From Pseudocercospora fijiensis CIRAD86 (Eukaryota > Ascomycota > Dothideomycetes > Mycosphaerellales > Mycosphaerellaceae): 64,000 bases of DNA. The stretch covers positions 711,242 through 775,241 of the forward strand of contig NW_006921535.1 in assembly GCF_000340215.1 (NCBI RefSeq). Direction: 5' to 3'. Below the pieces are notes generated by a model, which was not told the DNA's origin, did no database searches, and worked only from the letters and a program-made list of their open reading frames with translations. The translations under genes and the position numbers were made by a program. Shown here one piece after another: positions 42,792-55,394 of this stretch (position 1 is its first letter; each line of letters opens with the position of its first letter).

Positions 42792-44144
42792 CCGAGGAAC
42801 GAGGATTGGAAGAGCTCCCTGGGACTTTGAAAGAAGCGCTATTTCATAATCCTTATTTGATGCTCGTGGCCCTATTGCCTTGTTCTGCGACAATTCCAAG
42901 GACTTGGTTCAGTATAACGCTTCGAGACTGCGCCTCCGGTCGGTGGGATTGACGACCCAAGTTGAAAGGTTTCGCAACTCTGCCAGCAGGCCGCTCCAGG
43001 CTGAAGAAGGAGATAGTCCAAGTGTTAGACGCTTTGACGCGTATACAATTCATACCAGGAATGTTTCACGATCCGGTGAAGAATGGACAGGAACCTGTTC
43101 TTGTAAGCAGCCCGGCCCAAAAAGTCCCGGTTTGCTTAAGGATCTGAGGGTGCAAAGACGATCTCAAAGCCGAAGAAAGAGAAAACTAGAAACACTACAT
43201 CTGATTGCGAGATCCTCTTTCCAGCACAATGATCCTGGGATAAGCAGGTTCTCGAGCAAATTGAAGGGTATCTTTGAGTCTTGAGTGTTCCATATGAGCA
43301 CATACTGTCGCATCCCTGCTGAGCTGCTTAGGTTGACAGCACGACCGCTCGAATGGTTCACACTGTTAGCGACAAAGAGAGGACACACCACGGACTACCT
43401 ATATCTAGCCTGCTCCTGTGTCCATTGAAATGCCCGTGTTAACCGTTCTCCATCAGTCTCTGTAGGCTTGATACAGTGCGAGTACACACCGAAGTGCCTT
43501 TCAACAAAGTCTTGGTCATGCTGCACTTACAGGCGCAGACGGAAGGCTCAAATCGGCATAGAGAATGGAGAGCAATATGCGGAAATGGACTGTCTCTATA
43601 GATACCCTCTGCGCTCCGCTAAAGCGTAGCTTCGCCAAAGTGAGGAAGGAGCGTCTAAATAGAGACGGGAAATGGAGAAAACTTACCGGAGATCTGACTA
43701 GGCAGTCGACTACAAGGCGAAAGAATACGATACTGGCATAAACGATGTGGCGACAAGAGATCGATAACATCGGATCGCGTCCGGATCCAAGGCCTTAGTC
43801 TGAGCAATACCACCCAGATCGTTAAGTCATCCGGATACTTTGGACCAGAGGAATATTTACTATAGACTAAATACACACGTGCCACATATACCATTATCTT
43901 CACGGCGCGATGGAGTGAATAGCGACGGGCGATCACAAGTTCGTTAAGTGAATGGGAGGCACTGACCACCCAACATCTGCCAATCTTCCACTTATAAGAT
44001 TTGCCTCTTGCACATTCCTTACTCAGCTACCACTTCGATCTGAAGCTATTACAAGAGGGAACACACCCTAAGCAGCATTTGCACACTCCATACTCTTACA
44101 ACTACAGCACTCGAACGCTAGAGCCCCTCGAAGTCGACGCGAAA
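42792..44144. other. Long intergenic region, no supported gene
   Basis: About 1.35 kb between GRASP and the 2EXR protein. A 134-codon plus frame at 42880-43284 and minus frames around 43516-43969 show no domain. No repeat or RNA gene was recognised. Confidence 0.4.
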
Positions 44145-44945
44145 ATGTCTTCCAGCACTACCTTCCCCAAGTTCGAGGTTGATATCAAGGACCTCTGGAC
44201 TACACGCGAAGAAGAGGCCAATGTGGCCAAATTCGAGCGATGGTATAAGAACCTTAAGACCAGATCCGCAGCTCGAGAGATCGCAGCCAAGAGCAAGTCG
44301 TTCCGCTTCCTGGATCTTCCACCAGAGCTACGCAACCGCGTCTATGCCTTTGCGTTTCAGAACATGAAGAACTTCGGGAAGCGGCAGAATCTGGCCCTCG
44401 TTGCATTACCAACTATCACTCGAGTCTCTAGGCAAATCCGCCAGGAGACATTGCCACTGTTCTTCGCAACTACCCACTTCAGACTCGTCGTGGCTTCGGA
44501 CTTCAACAACCGCTTCGATCCCGATGCTGAATACAAGTCGACGATTGAAATCCAGAATGCGGGAACAACTCACATCAAACAGAAAGTTAAGAAGACCCTG
44601 CGACTTGCAGGAAACAAGGCTCTCATCCGCAACATCAATCTCGTCGTCTGCGATGCCCGTGATTGGAGACGTTCGGGCCAGGGCCAGGGGAACTGGGGTG
44701 GGTATGACGGCTTGTTCACAGCGTTCTCCGCCGAGATCAGACTCGGGCAAGGCAATCTTGTCGTGAACATGAGTCGTGGCATGGGCGCCAGGGACTGGGC
44801 GGAGCTGTCTGACACCATTGACGATGTGATGGCCGATACGAAGGCTGCCATCGAAAATGTTGCAGGCAAAGAGAATTTCCAAGGGTTCTCTCTGCGCGAT
44901 CTTGAGCAGATTGTCAAGACACTTCGTTGTTATCAGAAGTCGTAG
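44145..44945 (+). CDS. 2EXR domain protein, function unknown
   Basis: An open frame of 266 residues from ATG 44145. The 2EXR signature is clear near 55-110: FRFLDLPPELRNRVYAFAF, then LPTITRVSRQIRQETLPLFF, a layout found in hundreds of fungal proteins that resemble F-box scaffolds. The C-terminal half alternates strands and helices (LIRNINLVVCDARDW, LVVNMSRGM) without a known catalytic motif. A longer in-frame extension to 44001 exists, but 44145 begins at a good context (gaaaATGtct) and skips a low-quality leader. Partner and role are unknown. Confidence 0.75.
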   Translation: MSSSTTFPKFEVDIKDLWTTREEEANVAKFERWYKNLKTRSAAREIAAKSKSFRFLDLPPELRNRVYAFAFQNMKNFGKRQNLALVALPTITRVSRQIRQETLPLFFATTHFRLVVASDFNNRFDPDAEYKSTIEIQNAGTTHIKQKVKKTLRLAGNKALIRNINLVVCDARDWRRSGQGQGNWGGYDGLFTAFSAEIRLGQGNLVVNMSRGMGARDWAELSDTIDDVMADTKAAIENVAGKENFQGFSLRDLEQIVKTLRCYQKS

Positions 44946-45911
44946 GGCTGGCGAGCTCGGGACTTGGGATTGGAGGATGATTTGGCATTGATGAGCAGCC
45001 TGATTGAAGGGCTTTTGATGGGATTTCGGGGGGTTTGGCGAAGGATGCCGTAGCGGTGCAGTCGCTTGGTGGTTGCACAGAAGGAGGAAGCTTGGAAGGC
45101 CTCGAGTGAGACGCGCTTCAGCTCAGAGTGCGCATACGATAATGCATGGCCTCATGTGGGCTTGGCAGGTAACATCAGAACTTAGGTAGCATATAACTTC
45201 GTCACCGTTCTCCTGCCACATTGCTTAACCAGTAGGCTTGCATCTCACTCATTCATATCGACTATCAGCCCGACGCTGGCATTCCAAGCTCATGCTGTTT
45301 GTTCCCAAGCTCTTTCTGCAGCTCCATTCTTGCGAGGGATGCCCAAGGCACGATGAAGGGACCATTCGAAGCGCGAGTGGTGCCTGGCGGAAATGGTCGG
45401 TATGCTGGCAAGGCTGCTCGCATGTGCGTATAGTCGACTGTTGTATGGCGCTGGGTGTTGATGAAGGTGAAGTCGTCTTTAGCCGCCTCTACCCTCTACC
45501 ATCGGCTAGCTTGTCGGATCGTGATCCCGTCACACCCCCATGATGCGGGCGATGTACGGCACGGCTCTCGGGGTGGTATTGCACCGTTTACGAGAGGCAG
45601 AGGAACGAGACGTGCACGCGAGGTATCGCGAGCTGACGTCCAGGGGTGCGACATCGAAGCCAGTCAAGCGAGGGAGTCAGCAGCCAATCCACTTGCCCTG
45701 GCAATATGGCCTGACGCCCACCCCATGGCATTTCTACTCTTGGTTGTCTTACCGGGACTCTAGTTCTAGAACTACATTACAGCAGGCCTGCCGCACGCAA
45801 TTCCTCCTTCTCGACAAGCGCATATATACAGCTGTTCACTCCTCCGCAGCGCGAAAGGCTGTAGCTTCTGGACTCGCCCAAGACCAGATGCAGCCTTGAG
45901 AAGACGCGAAC
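44946..45911. other. Intergenic region before the P450
   Basis: Nearly 1 kb. Two overlapping plus frames (45455-45763, 45540-45899) lie just upstream of the P450 in different frames and show no domain. It contains the P450 promoter. Confidence 0.45.
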
Positions 45912-47587
45912 ATGGCGGTGGAAAATCTTCCAACGCATGCTCTGCTTGCCGTTGCAGCTGGCATAGCTAGCCATGTCTTCTACTTCCGCATCGGCGAACA
46001 TCACATGTACGGCGTGCGATATATCCAAGGATTCTTGGCCGCTTGCATTGGCAGCATGATCTACCTCACCAATGCCGTGGGACACTCGCTCCCTTCCGCA
46101 GCAAGGACAGTGGGAGCCCTTGCAGTATGCTGGCTGGTGGGCGTGTACTCGAGTCTGATTGTCTATCGACTGTTTCTTCACCCTCTTAGGAAGTTCCCCG
46201 GCCCATTTGGCGCCCGCGTCGGAATGCTATGGTTCACAGCACAACTTGGGAAACTTGACGGCTACCGCCACCTTCACGGATTCCACAAGAAGTATGGCAA
46301 GTTTGTCCGGATCGGAGCCAATGTGCTGTCAATTACGGATCCCAACATCATGCAACTGGCTTACGGACCCGATACGAAAGTTGTCAAGGGCGATTGGTAC
46401 GATGGTGCTGCTCCGCATCACAGCATGCACACCGTTCGAGACAAAGGCATGCACGACCGAAGGCGACGAGTCTGGGCTCCTGCCTTTAGCGACAAGGCTC
46501 TTCGCGAGTATGAGCCGAGGGTTCGTGAATTCAATGACAAGCTTGTGGCCATAATCGGGGAGAAGCAAGGCAAACCTATGAATATGTCTGACTGGTTTGC
46601 ACTCTATGGGTTCGATGTGATGGGCCGCCTAGCATTTGGAAAGGATTATCATATGCTTGACAACGGGAAGAGACACTGGGCGATCGACTTGATGACCGAA
46701 GGAATGACGTTCAGCGGCTTGAGGTTTCCGACGTGGGTATTTCGAGTTCTGCTTGAAATTCCCGGGCTTGCGGCTGGGTACCACAAATTCTTGAAGTTTT
46801 GTTCTGGTGAGATTAAGTGGAGGGTTGAAAATGCCGAGAAGTCAGGCAAGGATATCACAGGATGGCTCCTGAAGGCCTACACAAATGAGAAGCATCCGGA
46901 GGCGGACCCAATGCTTCAGGGTGATGCTCGTCTTATCATCGTCGCTGGTTCGGACACGAGTTCCGCTACTCTGACATATCTTTTCTATGAGCTTGCGAAA
47001 GATCCAAGCCAAGTCAAAAAGCTCAGAGAAGAAATCAAACCATTGATTCATGATGGCTGGACCGATAAAGACCTCGTGAACGCTCCCCATTTGAATGGAG
47101 CGATCAACGAGACGCTACGACTTCATCCTCCTGTACCATCAGGAATCTACAGGCGGACGCCACCGGAAGGCCTTCACGTTGGCGATGTCTATATCCCAGG
47201 CGACACCACGTTCTTCACACCACAGTTTCCCATGGGCCGTGACGAGGACAACTACGCAGCCGCTGAGTCGTTCGTTCCGGAAAGATGGTATTCCAAGCCC
47301 GAGATGGTCAAGCACCCAGATGCATTTGCTCCATTCTCGATGGGTCCATTCAACTGCATAGGTCGGAATCGTAAGTATCTTCATACCGCTTCGGTATGGG
47401 CAAGGAAGCTGACATTGTGCCAGTTGCCCGCATGGAACTTCGAACACTGACAACCCAGTTACTGCTCAAGTATGATGTGCATTTCGCTGATGGCGAGGAT
47501 GGGACCAGGTTGTTGACAAAGACTAAGGACCATTTCACGTTGACTGTTGGTCAACTAGATCTGGTCTTCACTCCAGCCACGAGCTGA
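45912..47587 (+). CDS. Cytochrome P450 monooxygenase
   Basis: Two exons, 45912-47370 and 47424-47587, with a 53-bp intron (GTAAGT..CAG) splitting a codon just after the heme loop, give 540 residues. The N-terminus has several hydrophobic stretches (within about 10-105) before the HPLRKFPGPFGA hinge, so the protein should be in the ER membrane. AGSDTSS (I-helix, oxygen activation), ETLR (K-helix ExxR) and FSMGPFNCIGR (heme loop, Cys about 482) are all present. Multi-TM P450s like this are often annotated as tryprostatin 6-hydroxylase-like in fungi; substrate cannot be told. Without splicing the last 54 residues would be lost. No biosynthetic neighbours are visible. Confidence 0.92.
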
Positions 47588-48316
47588 TCAGCGTGTTGAG
47601 CTTTGTTCTGGGCGTGATGGTTTGATTATGATTACAAATCTCAAGGACGATTTGACGAAATGGATGAAGAGTCGAGTCCTGTAAAATTATTATCAAGCAG
47701 CTTTGGCAAACCTGTATATTGGTCCATGTCAAATGTCAGTAATACCCTTTGCATCAATAGTCAAGCCCGTCACCAAGATGATGTGGATCCAGCGCTGTGG
47801 TCAGCATGTGAACAGCCCGCTGAACATCAGCTAGCTTCCGCTCCGACACTGCCAATCAATCGGTGAGCTCTTGAATTAGCGAACAGCCGCATTTGCCATG
47901 AACTTCTCCCGAGAGACGACGAGGTCCAGCTTCCCCGCAAAATGCTCTTCCGATGCCGATCGTCTCTGACATGAATGTTCCGACTCGCACATATCTCCAG
48001 ATCACGCGTTCTCTGAGCCGATCTTGACCATACAGGGTGGTGAGCTCCAATTCTTTTGGGTCAAGACCCGAGGTCGTTACTGCATAGCCGAAGTATTTTT
48101 CGACGACTACTGTTTTCTTCCCATTGATCAACTTCTACTACACTATTTGCACGACATCTATTACGACAAACAATTGAACTACTTGAAGAGACGTGGTCCC
48201 TCGCAGCATCAAATCACAACACAAACCCCTAGGAAGCGTCTTACAGGGGCTACTGTCCATTTGAGTAACAACCTTCACCACAATCGCAGCTCGCTGCACT
48301 TCATCCACCCACAATT
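47588..48316. other. Intergenic region before the acyl-CoA dehydrogenase
   Basis: About 730 bp, containing the P450 3' UTR and the next promoter. Open frames are short and overlapping. Nothing else was recognised. Confidence 0.45.
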
Positions 48317-49705
48317 ATGGCAACCAAAGATCCCCTTACTCAAATCCCCTTTTCAGAACCCGCCTGGCTCTCCGGTCTCCCCTCTCCCTTCTACAAAGAA
48401 ACACACCAAAAATTCCAAAAAGCATGCCGAGCATGGTTCGAAGAACACTTCACCCCCTACGCCATCGAGTGGGAAAACGCAGGAAACCTCCCCGACGACC
48501 TCTTCGCAAAGTTCAACAAATTCAACATGTTACTCCCAAACATGCCTTCACCATTACCAGTCGAATGGCTCCATCGCGAGGGAATCAAAGATATCCTAGG
48601 GACACCGGTCGAAGAATGGGATCTCACACATACAGCGATTTGGATCGATGAAGTCAATCGTTGTGGTGTGGGCGGACCATCTTCAGGCTTGACAGCAGGT
48701 TTCGCGTACGGCATTCCTCCGATTGTGAAATATGGATCTCAGAAACTGAAAGAGAAGTTCTTGCCTGATCTTTTGACTGGAAGGAAAAGGACTTGTATTG
48801 CGATCACGGAGCCTAGTGCTGGGTCGGATGTGGCGAATATTCAGACTACGGCCGAGAAGAGCAAGGATGGGAAATTTTATGTTGTGAATGGCACGAAGAA
48901 GTGGATTACGAATGCGATTTGGAGTGATTATGCTACTATGACGGTTAGGACGGGTGGATCGGGGCCTGGGGGATTGAGTATGCTGGTTGTGCCGCTCAAG
49001 GTGAAAGGGGTGGAGATGAGGAGGTTGTACGTTACTGGAAGTAAGACTGGGGGTACGACGTTTATTGAGTTGGACGATGTTAAGGTTCCTGTGGAGAATT
49101 TGGTGGGTGAGGAGGGCAAGGGGATGTATTATGTGATGAATGTGAGTCGGATGCTGCACCATGGTACGCTTCGAGCGAACAGCTAACGTTTCGTGCAGAA
49201 CTTCAACCACGAAAGACTGACAATCGCAATCGGCGTCACGCGACAAGCTCGTGTCGCGCTGTCCACCGCATTTGCATATGTTCTAAAGCGCGAAGCTTTC
49301 GGAAAAGCACTCATCGAACAACCCGTCGTGCGACATCGACTCGCGAAAGCAGGAGCTCAGCTCGAAATGCTACAAGCCTGGCTCAACGAGTTCCTATGGC
49401 AAATGCGATATCTCCCCAAGAGCGAAGCAGACGTACGACTAGGCGGCCTGACTGCGCTGGTCAAAGCTACAGCAGGAATGATCCTGAACGAATGCGCACA
49501 AACTGCTGTCTTGCTGTTCGGTGGCAATGGGTTCACTCAGAGTGGTCAGGGTGAACTCGTGGAGAAGATCTATAGGGATGTAATGGGAGCGCGTATTCCC
49601 GGCGGCAGTGAGGATGTTATGCTCGATTTGGCTGTGAGACAGCTTGTGAAGAATTATCAGAGGGCGATCAAGGCGCTTGAGCAGGATGGCAAGTCGAAGT
49701 TGTAG
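48317..49705 (+). CDS. Acyl-CoA dehydrogenase with C-terminal SKL (peroxisomal type)
   Basis: Two exons, 48317-49141 and 49199-49705, with a 57-bp intron (GTGAGT..CAG, phase 0), give 443 residues. ITEPSAGSDVANIQT is the FAD-binding signature, KWITNAIWSDYATM the following strand, NFNHERLTIAIGV and GGNGFTQSGQGELVEKIYRD the C-terminal domain. It oxidises acyl-CoA to enoyl-CoA with FAD. The last three residues are SKL, a perfect PTS1 signal, while no mitochondrial presequence is obvious. The stop codon is the first of a short TAGATG repeat (49703-49724). Substrate chain length is not determinable. Confidence 0.92.
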
Positions 49706-51122
49706 ATGTAGATGTAGATGTATAGAATCACCAGTGTCAGTCTTATGCACCTAACGCTTTTGGGCTTCCCTGAAGCTGTATGTTTCCCGGCAAGGCGATG
49801 CTGTGGATGTAACTGAACATCATCATGAGTGTCAGTCTGAACTTGTGAGCGTTTATGCATATAGACGAACTTCACTACCTCCTTTCAGGCGCCCCACTTT
49901 GTAGTGTGCTTGGACCTGCCAACTCGTGTCTCTTCCTTCTATATAGCAACTGTTCTTACATTATAAGGCACTATACTATATGTGTGTTAGCGGTCCAAGC
50001 GAAGCCTACAGCGGAGCGCCTGAAAGAAAACCGTGCGGCTCCTATACAACCGTCCGGTATACAAACGAGAATTCGAATTTATAGAAGCACAACTATACAT
50101 TAGATAGACAAACCCAAAAAAGCTGTTCTGCGCAATAATAAGAAGAAAATATGTTCCTATACAAAGTATCCGCTAATACGAGGAATGCAGGCTCAATTTG
50201 TTGTATACTAAGGCTAGTTGTCCGTAGAATCTGGACTTTCAAGAAGAATTTGCAGCCCTCGAGGGCAGTTGAACCTCAAGTACCTATACTCTAGATACCT
50301 AAACGATATAAGGTCCTTAAGAGCATACTTTAGAAGGACCTCTACGATACGAACAGCGCATTATAAGTGGTTGTTATCGTATTCTCGTCTTCGGAGGCAA
50401 ATACTAAGACTTTTGTCGCAATTTGTCTTTCCTCGCAGTAGTTAGAACAGGATAACGGCATTACATCGCATTAGATCTCAGAGTCGGAGGCCCTTATTAA
50501 AGGCATTGAGAAGGGCCTTAGTCCCTTTATACTATTATATTCTCGTAGAGTTGTTGTATAACCGGCTCGGAGGGCAAACAGCTGTATTCTGCCTACTAGT
50601 TTAGCACGGTTTGTTCTCAGGCTTGTAGGAGAAGAATCAGTTAGGTGCCGTTGAAATGTCGTGAAAGTCCAGTCAAAGCTTAATGAAAGTCTTCGTTACG
50701 TAATTCTTCTTCCCGCAAGCCTGAATGGAGGTAGGAACTTCAGTGAAGGTGTCACTAGACTAGTCGACCCCTGCATCTAATCACGTGCGCAGCGACAGAG
50801 CCGCAAGTGGAAGCGCGCCCAAAGTTCTTTGACATGCATCGCGACCTGCATACCTCGACAACCATCTCCACCACCACCACGCCTCACTCCCTCTCGCACT
50901 CTCAGGGCCTGTGAAAGACACTACAATACACCGCTCTTACTGCGCCGTCGTCGCCGATCCTCGACCGCCACGAATTGAAGCGAGCGACATCCGAAGCAGC
51001 GCGCGCTTTTGCGCTGCGCGTTCTGCATCACCACCAAGCATCTGCTATAGCATAACGACAGCGACTCGAGACGGGCAGGCACGGCGGAGCGACGGCCATA
51101 TTAGTGGTAAAGGAGCGCCAAG
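49706..51122. other. Intergenic region with AT-rich relic and inverted repeat
   Basis: About 49,920-50,640 is AT-rich and TA-rich like the RIPed DNA elsewhere, with a fold-back inverted repeat at its left edge. From about 50,760 on composition is normal and is the RPB2 promoter and 5' UTR. No gene was recognised. Confidence 0.5.
49882..50026. repeat. Imperfect inverted repeat, two 35-bp arms
   Basis: 49882-49916 starts ctttcaggcgc and ends gcttggacc; 49992-50026 is its imperfect reverse complement (ggtccaagc to gcgcctgaaag). Outer 11 and inner 9 bases pair well, the centre has mismatches, and the loop is 75 bp. It could be a MITE remnant or a hairpin. Confidence 0.7.
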
Positions 51123-54100
51123 ATGGCGTACAACGGGGATGCGATGATGGCGATGGCAGAGGACGACTACGATGAGGGCAATCAGATCATCACCGCCGAG
51201 GACTGTTGGTCAGTCATCCACTCCTTCTTCGACTCCAAAGGTCTGGTGTCGCAGCAACTCGACTCTTTCGACGAATTTGCGAGCACGACGATGCAAGAGA
51301 TCGTAGACGAAACGCCCGCCATCGTGATCGACCAGAATGTGGCTGCGGATGACGATGATGGCCTAAACATGCCTATCGTCAAGCGACGCTACATCATCGA
51401 GCTCGGCGTGTTGACCATTTCTCAGGCCGCCATGACTGAGGGTGACGGAAGCACACGAGCCATGTATCCACATGAAGCGCGACTACGGAACCTGACTTAC
51501 TCTTCCCCCATGTTCTTGAATCTGACAAAGAGGATGCAGCTGGCACGGGAGCGATCAGCTGGTGGACAGATGGGTGAAAACGGCGTATGGATAGATCCTC
51601 CGAACTGGGATGGAGTCACAGTGGATACGATTTGGGAGGAAGACCCAGACAATCCTCCAGAAACAAAGGATCAGGTCTTTATTGGCAAGCTGCCTATCAT
51701 GTTGAAGTCGAAGATCTGCGCCTTGCGGAATCGAAGCGAGCAAGAACTGTACGCGCAACAGGAATGCCCCTTCGATCAAGGTGGATACTTCATTATCAAC
51801 GGTAGTGAAAAGGTGTTGATCGCGCAGGAGCGAAGTGCTGCCAATATTGTGCAGGTCTTCAAGAAGAAGGGAACACCTACACCTGTGGTTGCCGAGCTGC
51901 GAAGCGCCATCGAAAAGGGCACGAGACTGATCAGCTCGATGCAAGTCAAGCTGGTAAATCAGGCAGCCCACAGCAATGCCACGGGCAAGACGATCAAGGT
52001 GTCGGTGCCATACATCAAGGTCGACATCCCCATTGGTATCGTGTTCCGTGCGCTAGGTATCGTTTCCGATGAAGACATTCTCAATCACATTGTCGACCGA
52101 AAAGACACGCAGATGCTGGAAATGCTCAAGCCATGTCTGGAAGAGGCTTTTGTGATTCAGGACCGCGACGGCGCTCTCGACTTTATCGGAAAGAGAGGAA
52201 ATCAACAAGGTGTGAAGGAACGCCGTATCCGATATGCACGAGAAATCATGCAAAAGGAGTTTCTCCCTCACATCTCGCAAGAGGAGGGCAGCGAGACTCG
52301 AAAGGCGTTCTTCTTGGGCTACATGGTCAACAGGTTGCTTCAGTGTGCACTTGGTCGGACCTCGGAAGACGACAGAGATCACTTCGGAAAGAAGCGACTT
52401 GACCTTGCAGGTCCGCTGATGGCGCAAGTATTCCGTCTCAAATTCCAGCAGCTCGTGAAGGAGATGAAGCAATACCTACACCGCTGTGTGGAGACTGGAC
52501 GAGAGTTCAACATTACGCTGGCTGTCAAGACCAACATCATCACGTCAGGCCTTCGGTACTGTCTTGCAACAGGTAACTGGGGTGACCAGAAGAAGGCGTC
52601 CCAATCCAAAGCAGGTGTCAGTCAGGTGCTGAATCGCTACACATATGCGTCAACGCTGTCACATTTACGGAGAACGAACACTCCCATCGGGCGAGACGGC
52701 AAGATTGCCAAACCGCGACAACTTCACAATACACATTGGGGCCTTGTGTGTCCCGCAGAGACGCCAGAAGGTCAAGCTTGTGGTCTGGTGAAGAACCTGT
52801 CGCTCATGTGCTACGTTACTGTAGGCACACCCGGCTTCCCATTGATTGACTTCATGCGACAGCGCGGGATGGATCTGCTCGAAGAGTATGATCCGGTAAT
52901 AAACCCAGGAGCAACAAAGGTCTTCCTGAACGGCACTTGGGTCGGTGTGCATCGCAATGCTGGCCACTTGGCTGACACATTACGATCACTGCGAAGAAAG
53001 GGTCTCCTCAGTTTTGAGGTCACCATCATTCGAGATGTTCGTGAGCGTGAGATCAGAGTCTTCACAGATGCGGGTCGTGTTTGCCGTCCACTCTTCGTTG
53101 TCGACAATCGAACAGAAGCCCCCAACAACAAAGGCAGTTTAGTCCTCGATCAGACTCATCTCGCAAAGCTTGCAGAGGACCAAGATATGCTCCAGAATCT
53201 AGAGGGCGTGAGCGAAGAAGAGCGAGAGAAGCACATCTTCGGCTGGAAAGGTCTCGTTGATGGTGGTGTCGTCGAGTATCTTGACGCTGAGGAAGAAGAG
53301 ACCGCCATGATCAGCATGACGCCCGAAGACCTCGAAGAGCACAAAGCTATGCGAGCAGGTATGCCCGAAGAAGCCAGAGACGACCCACATCGCCGCATCA
53401 AACAACCGCCGAACCCTTTCGTCCGCACCTGGACACACTGCGAGATTCACCCAGCCATGATTCTGGGTATCTGCGCAAGTATCATTCCGTTCCCCGATCA
53501 CAACCAATCTCCACGTAACACTTATGTAAGTTTCCAGCACTGCTGAGCTTGAGTAGCGACTAACAGTCTTGCAGCAATCGGCCATGGGTAAACAAGCTAT
53601 GGGTGTAACGCTCACCAATTATAATGTACGTATGGATACCATGGCCAACGTCCTGTACTACCCTCAGAAGCCCTTGGCAACTACGCGTAGTATGGAGTTC
53701 TTGCGCTTCCGAGATCTGCCAGCCGGGCAGAACGCCATCGTTGCCATTTCTTGCTATTCTGGATACAATCAGGAAGATTCCGTCATCATGAACCAGAGCA
53801 GTATCGATCGTGGTCTCTTCCGATCGCTTTTCTTCCGAGCCTACATGGATCAGGAGAAGCGGGTGGGTATGAGTGTGGTGGAGCAGTTCGAGAAGCCTGT
53901 GCGCGCCGACACGATGAGGATGAAGCAAGGCACGTACGACAAGCTCGACGAGGATGGAATCATAAGTCCCGGATCTCGTGTCTCTGGAGACGATGTCATC
54001 ATTGGAAAGACAGCACCCATGCCACCCGACGCAGAAGAGCTGGGCCAGAGAACCAAGCTTCATGTCAAGCGAGACGTATCTACGCCTCTACGATCTACGG

Positions 54101-54948
54101 AAAACGGTATCGTCGATCAAGTATTGCTCACCACCAACACCGAAGGTCTACGGTTCGTCAAAGTCCGAACGAGAGTTACGAAAGTTCCTCAAATTGGTGA
54201 CAAGTTCGCTTCCCGTCACGGACAGAAGGGTACGATCGGTATCACATACCGACAAGAGGACATGCCTTTCACAGCCGACGGTCTGACGCCAGATATCATC
54301 ATCAACCCACACGCCATTCCGTCTCGTATGACTATTGCCCACTTGATCGAATGTCTACTCTCCAAGGTCGGCGCGCTGCAAGGGCAGGAAGGTGACGCTA
54401 CACCCTTCACCGACGTCACTGTCACCTCCATCTCGCAAATTCTTGCCGATCATGGCTTCCAGCAACGAGGCTTCGAAGTCATGTACAACGGCCACACGGG
54501 CAAGAAGCTCAACGCACAAGTCTTCCTCGGACCAACATACTATCAACGTCTCCGCCACATGGTCGACGACAAAATCCACGCTCGTGCCCGTGGACCACTC
54601 CAAATCCTCACTCGCCAACCAGTCGAAGGTCGTGCTAGAGACGGTGGTCTCCGTTTCGGAGAGATGGAACGTGACTGTATGATAGCTCACGGCGCTTCTG
54701 CATTCTTGAAGGAGCGACTCCTCGATGTCTCCGATGCATTCCGCGTGCATATTTGCGAGATTTGTGGTCTAATGACGCCCATCGCTTCGATCAAGAAACA
54801 GCAGTTTGAGTGCAGACCTTGCAGGAATAAGACCAAGATCGCGCAGGTCATTATCCCTTATGCTGCCAAGCTTCTTTTCCAGGAACTTGCGGCTATGAAT
54901 GTTGCTACGAGGATGTTTACCGATCGGAGTGGCATTTCGATTCGGTAG
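51123..54948 (+). CDS. RPB2: RNA polymerase II second-largest subunit Rpb2
   Basis: Two exons, 51123-53525 and 53575-54948, with a 49-bp intron (GTAAGT..CAG, GACTAAC branch, phase 0), give 1,258 residues, the normal Rpb2 length. Landmarks include [65 protein letters not shown] catalytic region, [13 protein letters not shown] (hybrid-binding), and a C-terminal zinc site CEICGLM..CRPC before [20 protein letters not shown]. It forms half of the active centre cleft with Rpb1 in the nucleus. The intron sits just after the SPRNTY motif, a position commonly used in fungi. RPB2 from this window would be a good phylogenetic marker. Confidence 0.98.
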
Positions 54949-55394
54949 AGCTGGAGCTGAAGCTGAAGCTGGGGTTTAGGAAGGAGGGATGGTCTCTCGA
55001 TACAGAAGAGAGCAGTAGCATTGTAGTATTAGAGATTTACCTGCGATGAGAAGTGAGAATGGTACTAGTAAGGCCTAAGCTTGAGCTCAAGGGAGCTTTT
55101 TGGAACGTGATAAAAGCTGCATTCCTGCCTCGTTTGCACGTCTCTTCCGGCGCTCCTCAATGCTTTCCAAAGCCGACGCAGAAGCCAGTCATCCAAATTC
55201 CAAAAGCCTTCACTGACAGCTTAGCTCGCATACATCCACGAAATTCCCTTTTTCTCCACACGCCCCCGACTCCTTCCTCATTCACATCTAGGAGTTGCAG
55301 GTGCTAGCATCCTCATGGGTGCAAATACATACTAAGAACTCCAAGACACTCTAGCTCACAAACAGACAACACCTTTCGCATCGCTTATGCCTAT
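54949..55394. other. Intergenic region between convergent genes
   Basis: RPB2 ends on plus at 54948 and the next gene ends on minus at 55395, so both 3' UTRs and terminators lie in about 450 bp. No other feature was recognised. Confidence 0.5.

Noticed and set aside
45912..47587. A secondary metabolite cluster around the cytochrome P450
   Set aside because: Neighbours are a 2EXR protein, an acyl-CoA dehydrogenase and RPB2; no PKS, NRPS, terpene synthase or pathway regulator lies in the window.
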